DNA of 11,045 nt from Larix sibirica. Its lineage: Eukaryota; Streptophyta; Pinopsida; Pinales; Pinaceae. A program made the translations under genes and the position numbers. Numbering within the stretch: the first letter of the stretch is position 1; the number at the start of each line of letters is the position of its first letter. Under the pieces are notes generated by a model. It was not told the origin of the DNA. It saw only the letters and a list, made by a program, of their open reading frames with translations, and ran no database searches. Positions 7,312-11,045 of the stretch are shown here, piece after piece. Where the stretch lies: NCBI GenBank assembly GCA_004151065.3, contig NWUY0300003465.1, positions 10,173 through 21,217 on the forward strand, read 5' to 3'.

Positions 7312-7478
7312 AATCAAATCCTATAATGAATAAAATTCTATTATATAATTGATATCTACACTTGTACATAATATAATTTCATATAACACCCACCATATAT
7401 CAATTTATTATCAATATTATTTAATATCCAACATTTTAAAATGATAATAATGTATGGGTGTAGGGTATGTATGTGTAT
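7312..7478. repeat. 167-base segment present only in the right arm
   Basis: The left arm passes directly from CTAGA to CATGAATCT near 6521. In the right arm the matching points are separated by about 167 very AT-rich bases. Within them, ACACCCA (about 7387) and TGGGTGT (about 7455) plus flanking TTATTATCA/TGATAATAA form an imperfect hairpin, so it may be a nested miniature element. Deletion from the left arm is the alternative. Confidence 0.5.
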
Positions 7479-7843
7479 CTAGCATACACATAGCTTGCTT
7501 GTGTATTAATGATAACAATCACTACCTCTAATACATCATTCATGTATGTTCACAAACAAGATGCAACAGATTAAATCAAGTAAACACAAAATTTAATAAT
7601 ATTTTCTAATTGTCATAATAATTTAGTACTTACTTAATATCACAGCATGATTATAATAAATAATTGATACAAATGTTCTAAGATAGTAGGAACCAAGTAA
7701 GGAATTAAAGGTGGCATATCTAATTCCTAACTACATTTTCAACTAAATTTGAAACATCCTTCCTAACCTACTTCAATTTTTTAATTACTTTTTATTTTTG
7801 GTAATATTATCTTACCTTAATTTAACAAACATACCTCCCATAC

Positions 7844-7845
7844 NN
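7844..7845. other. Two undetermined bases (NN)
   Basis: NN interrupts the sequence between the fold-back end and the LINE start. It may be two ambiguous calls or a minimal placeholder for an assembly join. Adjacency of the two elements should be treated with caution. Confidence 0.95.
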
Positions 7846-8725
7846 ACTATCTTTGGAGGGATTGGGTCTGGTTCATTAGTAAAATTGAGAAAAAAAAATT
7901 TATCTTTGGTGCAATAAGTGATTATCTCGTGGCGACATATTTATTTTGATGAAGACAGTCTTGGAAGCCATTCCAGTTTATTGAGTCTATATGGCTTATG
8001 TCCCCTCTGGTATTCTGGAAGCCATTAGAAAATTATGTTACAACTTTCTATGGAATGGAAATTTTGTTGAGAATCCTTTTCATTAGATTGCATGGAAAAA
8101 ACTCTCTCTACCCAAGGAGCTTGGGGGTTGAGGTCTGAAGCATCCCACTTCTTTTTCCAAAGCACTGGAAGCTAAGGGGATTTGGAGAATTCTCAAAGGA
8201 GATGGTTTATTGTTTAAAGTTGTGCATCTGAAATGTATCCACCCTCTTAGTACATGAGAATGGTTTCAAAATAGAGACAAATCTTACAGGAACGTGTCTA
8301 TTATGTGGAAACCTATTATTTTCGCTTTTGAGTTTAGTGGGGATTGGTTGGCTTGGGACGTTGGCAATGGTAGTAGGATCAAGCTAGGACAGGATCTGTG
8401 GGTTGTATGCAATTATTCTCATTGGATCCATGTAGCGATGACTGAATCTCTTTTGGAACGTGGTTATATCTTTTTGAGTCAAATTCAAGATCTCCAAAAC
8501 ACTTCTCCCATGAAACAAGCTTGGTTAAAAGCGAAGGCTCTAGGTTTTGAAACAGATGAAAGCATTATTTGGGAAGGGTATATCAAGGCTCTGCAAGGAA
8601 GTCGCATTCAATAAAAGGATAGAGAGGATGAACTGATTTGGACCAAGAATGTTGTTGGATCTTTCTACGCTCCTAGCTTGGGTTACAGGGTTATTAGAGA
8701 GGAAGAAGATTTACTTGAACCTACC

Positions 8726-8910
8726 TAGTGGAACCCTTTGTTATGGAAATTGAATTGTCCTTTGAAGACTAATTTGTTTATGTGGTTGGATCTTATAGGT
8801 AAAGTTCTAGTTTGGGATAATTTTATCAGGAAATTTGGTAGTGGTCCAGCCAAATGAACTCTATGCAAAGATAACAATGAAAATGTTAATCATTTGTTCA
8901 TACTTGTCAA
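8726..8910 (+). pseudogene. Zinc-binding domain of the LINE (zf-RVT type), damaged
   Basis: The frame reads WNPLLWKLNCPLKTNLFMW, then GKVLVWDNFIRKFGSGPAK, a stop (8855-8857), TLCKDNNENVNHLF. This matches the plant 'zinc-binding in reverse transcriptase' domain: W..P.K...F.W, then Cys-x2-Cys, His and a final Cys. Here the first Cys coincides with the stop, TLC keeps the second, NHLF keeps the His, and the last Cys is missing from the frame (ILV), probably because of a nearby indel. Downstream recognisable text moves to another frame (LQAWMNNVTFSDFQALP) before 9044. Confidence 0.75.
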
Positions 8911-9207
8911 GGATGTGGAACTATGCTTCATAGGTTACGGGTATTCAATTCATCTGGAATGTTCTGGGGATTTAGGAAGCCTTGCAGGCTTGGATGAACA
9001 ATGTGACTTTCTCTGATTTTCAGGCTCTTCCAATTCTTATGATTTGGGGGCATGGATTGCCAGGGACAAGGAAATATTCAATGAAATCTCTATAGCACCT
9101 GAGGTTTATGCATATAAAAGCTTGGCTATACTTGATCATTTTCCTCAAGATAAGGGCCCTCCTAAACAGAGAAGGATAGTTGAAGATATTATTGGCAAAT
9201 ATGGAAG

Positions 9208-9672
9208 TTGGTCAGGTATTTTGATGGAGCTTCACAAGGTGAGCCAGGTATGGGAGGTGATGGGGACCGTATCCTATTCATCTCATATTCACATTGGATT
9301 AAGTTTGCTACAGGCCTTGGAAGGAGTACCAACAATCATGTTGAGATGATGGTTCTCAAATTAATTATACAATTGGCACTTTCAAAGGGGGTTCAGAAGA
9401 TGCAAGTTTTCGGGGACTCCATGCTAGTTGTAGTTTAGATGAGAATGAAGAGACCTCCAAATAATGTTTGGTTGAATTATATTTATGAAGAATTATCAAG
9501 ATTAGCTAGATTGTTTCAGGATATTAGCTTTCAACACATATTTAGAAAAATAAATAACACGATAGAAATTCTTTCAAAATTGGATCTTCAGGAGGGAGAT
9601 GGCATATGGCATCTATGGGAGATGACAAATGACACAATTACAAAGCATGACCATGGTCCACATCCTGGTTGA
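9208..9672 (+). pseudogene. RNase H domain (RVT_3 type) of the LINE
   Basis: The frame starting at TTG 9208 gives RYFDGASQGEPGMGG, then STNNHVEMMVLKL, and MQVFGDSMLVVV, matching the three metal-binding positions of RNase H: Asp at 9223-9225, Glu at 9343-9345 and Asp at 9415-9417. A single TAG at 9436-9438 interrupts it, and the same frame resumes to the end with FQHIFRKINNTIEILSKL, where the fourth acidic residue of the usual A-D-x-L motif is Glu rather than Asp. This is the best preserved part of the element. An alternative frame (9044-9349) carries the linker GAWIARDKEIFNEISIAP upstream and becomes a shadow after about 9210. Confidence 0.85.
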
Positions 9673-9833
9673 AGTCAATATGATGCTACAAGAAAATCCA
9701 CTAGTGCTAAATAGATACAACACAAATTTTATACAAGAATATGTCTAGATGATAAAAAATCTCTTCTTTTTCATTGTTTTGTTGTCAATAGCAGTATTTA
9801 GTAGAAGATTGTTTCTTCTCAATCTTAATATCG

Positions 9834-9899
9834 GTTATAAATACTGCCAATGTATTTTTGCATGGGGATCTGGAACACTTTGAGATCCATATGGTGAAG
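9834..9899 (+). pseudogene. Scrap of Copia reverse transcriptase
   Basis: The translation VINTANVFLHGDLEHFEIHM (20 residues) corresponds to the Copia RT signature D-V-K/N-T-A-F-L-H/N-G-x-L-x-E-x-I-Y-M. Residues N-T-A, FLHGDLE (9855-9875) and the I-x-M ending match. A two-codon insertion sits before FLHG, and the motif-A Asp reads Ile. Nothing recognisable extends far on either side. It is in the same orientation as the Copia integrase fragment at 5401-5891 and could be its downstream part. Confidence 0.7.
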
Positions 9900-10143
9900 A
9901 AATTTTTGTATACACCCATAAGACTCATAAACAATATGATTCATTTATAAATATAATGAATTACACTTTTTTATGTAGAAGAAAAAACAAGAAGACATTT
10001 TTTATTATTTAGATTTACTATGCTTATATTTCAATATAAAACAAGTAATTTTAAAAAAATGATAGATATTAACTTTAAAATGTATATAATTGTGGTCACC
10101 AACTATTTACAAAAGTTAATAAAATGTTATATATTTTTTAAGC
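9900..10143. other. AT-rich spacer
   Basis: Strongly AT-rich, with no frame or repeat I can identify, between the Copia RT scrap and the tandem repeat. Confidence 0.5.
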
Positions 10144-10622
10144 TTTGTATGGTTCATTTTTAACATTTCTTTTATTTTATGAGAAAGATATCAACTTCAA
10201 AGATTAAACATGTTTCTATATTTTAAGTTAGAGAGTAAATATTTGAGGAACATCACTAGTTTGGATTTTATATATATATAAATGGTCAATTTAATTTGTC
10301 AAAAATAATAATATGGAAACAATATTAGTACGGTTAGGTTTGTACTTTATATATATATCTATACATGATCAATTTAATTTGCCAAAATTGATAATATGGA
10401 AACAATACTAGTACTGTTAGGTTTGTATTGTTCATTTTTAACATTTCTTTTATTTTATGAGAAAGATATCAATTTTAAAGATAAAATATGTTTCTATATT
10501 TTAAAATAGAGAGTAAATATTTGAAAAAGATCACTAGTTTGGATTATATATATATGTATTTGGTCAATTTAATTTGTCAATAATGATAATATGAAAACAA
10601 TACTATTACTGTTAGGTTTGTT
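10144..10622. repeat. Tandem repeat with 278-bp period and internal duplication
   Basis: Segment X (TTTGTAT-GTTCATTTTTAAC ... CACTAGTTTGGAT plus a TA run) occurs at 10144-10282 and 10422-10557. Segment Y (GRTCAATTTAATTTGYCAA ... GTTAGGTTTGT) occurs at 10284-10344, 10367-10429 and 10562-10622. The order is X-Y-Y-X-Y, so X to X and the first to last Y are both 278 apart, while the middle Y is an extra local duplicate 83 bases after the first. Copies are highly similar, with mostly single-base differences, so the duplication is much younger than the flanking retroelement fragments. Each unit carries a TATATATA run that may have promoted the duplication. Confidence 0.9.
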
Positions 10623-10770
10623 GACTTTACTTGAGTGTAATTAGTAAAAAGAATTCATTTATAATTTTTAAATGTAAGTTATACTAAATTATTTTAATAT
10701 TTTGTAGTTTATTGCATTTTTTTAAACATTTTGTTAGAAATATATTTTATTGGATATTATTAAATATAAA
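10623..10770. other. AT-rich spacer
   Basis: Short AT-rich sequence between the 278-bp tandem repeat and the RT fragment; nothing recognisable. It may contain unrecognisable upstream RT sequence. Confidence 0.4.
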
Positions 10771-11045
10771 GATTTATTAATGAAATAATTATGCTTGGAA
10801 TTATTGTTGAAGAGTGTCACAATAATAAAATGAATATTCTTTGTTATTTGTTGACTTTAGAAAATTATTTGATATAGTATGTAGAAGTAATTTTTGGAAT
10901 AGATCAGAAGTTATAAATGTCCCTTTCGAGTTGAGAGTTGTTGAGATAAGGTTGTATGAGAAGATAATTGTCAACTTAGTTTAGGAACTCTAAGGGTTGG
11001 TTAGAAGAAATTAATTGTAATATAGGAGTCAAGCAAGGTTGTCCC
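10771..11045 (+). pseudogene. Second non-LTR retrotransposon: reverse transcriptase fragment, runs off the window
   Basis: Three successive frames give RT text: LGIIVEECHNNKMNILCY (10794-10847), then FVDFRKLFDIVCRSNFW, NVPFELRVVEIRLYEKII (10847-10981, stop at 10982-10984), then GWLEEINCNIGVKQGCP (10995-11045). FVDFRKxFD is RT motif A, with its metal-binding Asp at 10853-10855, and GVKQGCP is the start of motif B. Motif C (the YxDD-type box) would lie beyond the window. The sequence style differs from the LINE at 7850-9672, so this is a separate element. Two frameshifts and one stop make it non-functional as read. Confidence 0.85.

Larger units (their letters stand above)
6222..7776. mobile_element. 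Giant imperfect palindrome: fold-back element or inverted duplication
   Basis: The left arm (about 6222-6919) and right arm (about 6921-7776) are reverse complements over nearly their whole length, meeting at about 6920 with almost no loop. Anchors include GAAGTAGGTTAG with 7763-7774, TTTGACACCTAACT near 6555 with AGTTAGGTGTCAAA near 7267, ATGCCATAGAATAATTATG (6535) with its complement ending at 7300, and GATCCTAGTTT with AAACTAGGATC around the centre. By eye the arms match at roughly three quarters of positions or better, apart from one 167-base length difference. Neither arm contains a protein-like frame. Long-armed, non-coding fold-back elements are known in plants, often non-autonomous relatives of Mutator-like transposons, but no clear target-site duplication was found, so the class is open. 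Transcription through it would give a long hairpin RNA. Confidence 0.8.
7850..9672 (+). pseudogene. 3' part of a plant LINE ORF2 (RT-linked region, zinc-binding domain, RNase H)
   Basis: A degenerate but continuous LINE polyprotein tail. After a possible short start (WFISKIEKK-like, about 7870-7897, with a frameshift in the A-run), one frame carries EAIPVY, MAYVPSGILEAIRKLCYNF, IAWKKLSLPKELGG and KHPTSFSKALEAKGIWRI, typical of the region between the RT fingers/palm and the zinc-binding domain. The conserved WDVGNGSRIKLGQDLW (about 8350-8400) then leads to the zinc-binding domain and RNase H. In-frame stops lie at 7919, 7982, 8084, 8129, 8255, 8612, 8726, 8855 and, in the RNase H frame, 9436. 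Frame changes occur near 8880-9040 and near 9210. The RT catalytic domain itself is absent, consistent with 5' truncation (common for LINEs) or loss at the NN junction. The terminal stop TGA at 9670-9672 may be the native end. No poly(A) tail is obvious. Confidence 0.85.

Noticed and set aside
6222-7776. Palindrome as a Mutator or hAT element
   Set aside because: I looked for 8-9 bp duplications at the ends and found none, and there is no transposase, so I did not assign a superfamily.
1-11045. CRISPR array, bacterial operon or riboswitch
   Set aside because: No regularly spaced identical short repeats with unique spacers and no bacterial-type gene layout; all recognised proteins are eukaryotic retrotransposon remnants.

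Overview
The window looks like intergenic plant nuclear DNA built almost entirely from decayed mobile elements. I see no intact host gene, rRNA or tRNA. It is AT-rich, and the recognisable proteins are plant-type Copia (Ty1) and LINE retrotransposon proteins. The LINE RNase H segment and the style of the two reverse-transcriptase scraps remind me of conifer and other non-angiosperm genomes. That assignment is inference, not proof.

Layout: 1-1735 is AT-rich non-coding DNA with hairpins, a 32-bp tandem repeat, a cluster of GTTAA motifs and a TATA-like site, which together resemble a retrotransposon LTR or leader. From about 4029 down to 2026, on the minus strand, there is a clearly more GC-rich block with a chain of protein-like reading-frame islands broken by frameshifts and stops. 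It is a decayed gene of some 600-700 codons, or two adjacent genes, whose family I could not identify; it is the most novel item here. About 4045-5400 is AT-rich and geneless. About 5401-5891 is a Copia fragment (GAG-pre-integrase plus the start of the integrase core).

About 6222-7776 is a very large imperfect palindrome centred near 6920, with arms of roughly 690 bases: a fold-back element or inverted duplication. Two Ns at 7844-7845 mark an assembly ambiguity. From about 7850 to 9672 lies the 3' part of a LINE ORF2 (end of the RT-linked region, zinc-binding domain, RNase H). It is still readable but interrupted by stops, most of them where the family is expected to have tryptophan. About 9834-9899 holds a scrap of Copia reverse transcriptase in the same orientation as the integrase fragment, so the fold-back and LINE may be nested inside one older Copia element.

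10144-10622 is a tandem repeat with a 278-bp period. From about 10771 to the window end there is a second, different non-LTR reverse transcriptase fragment with RT motif A and the start of motif B, cut off by the window edge.

Nothing here acts as an operon or working pathway. The story is one of nested insertion and mutational decay. The main open question is the origin of the minus-strand gene at 2026-4029.
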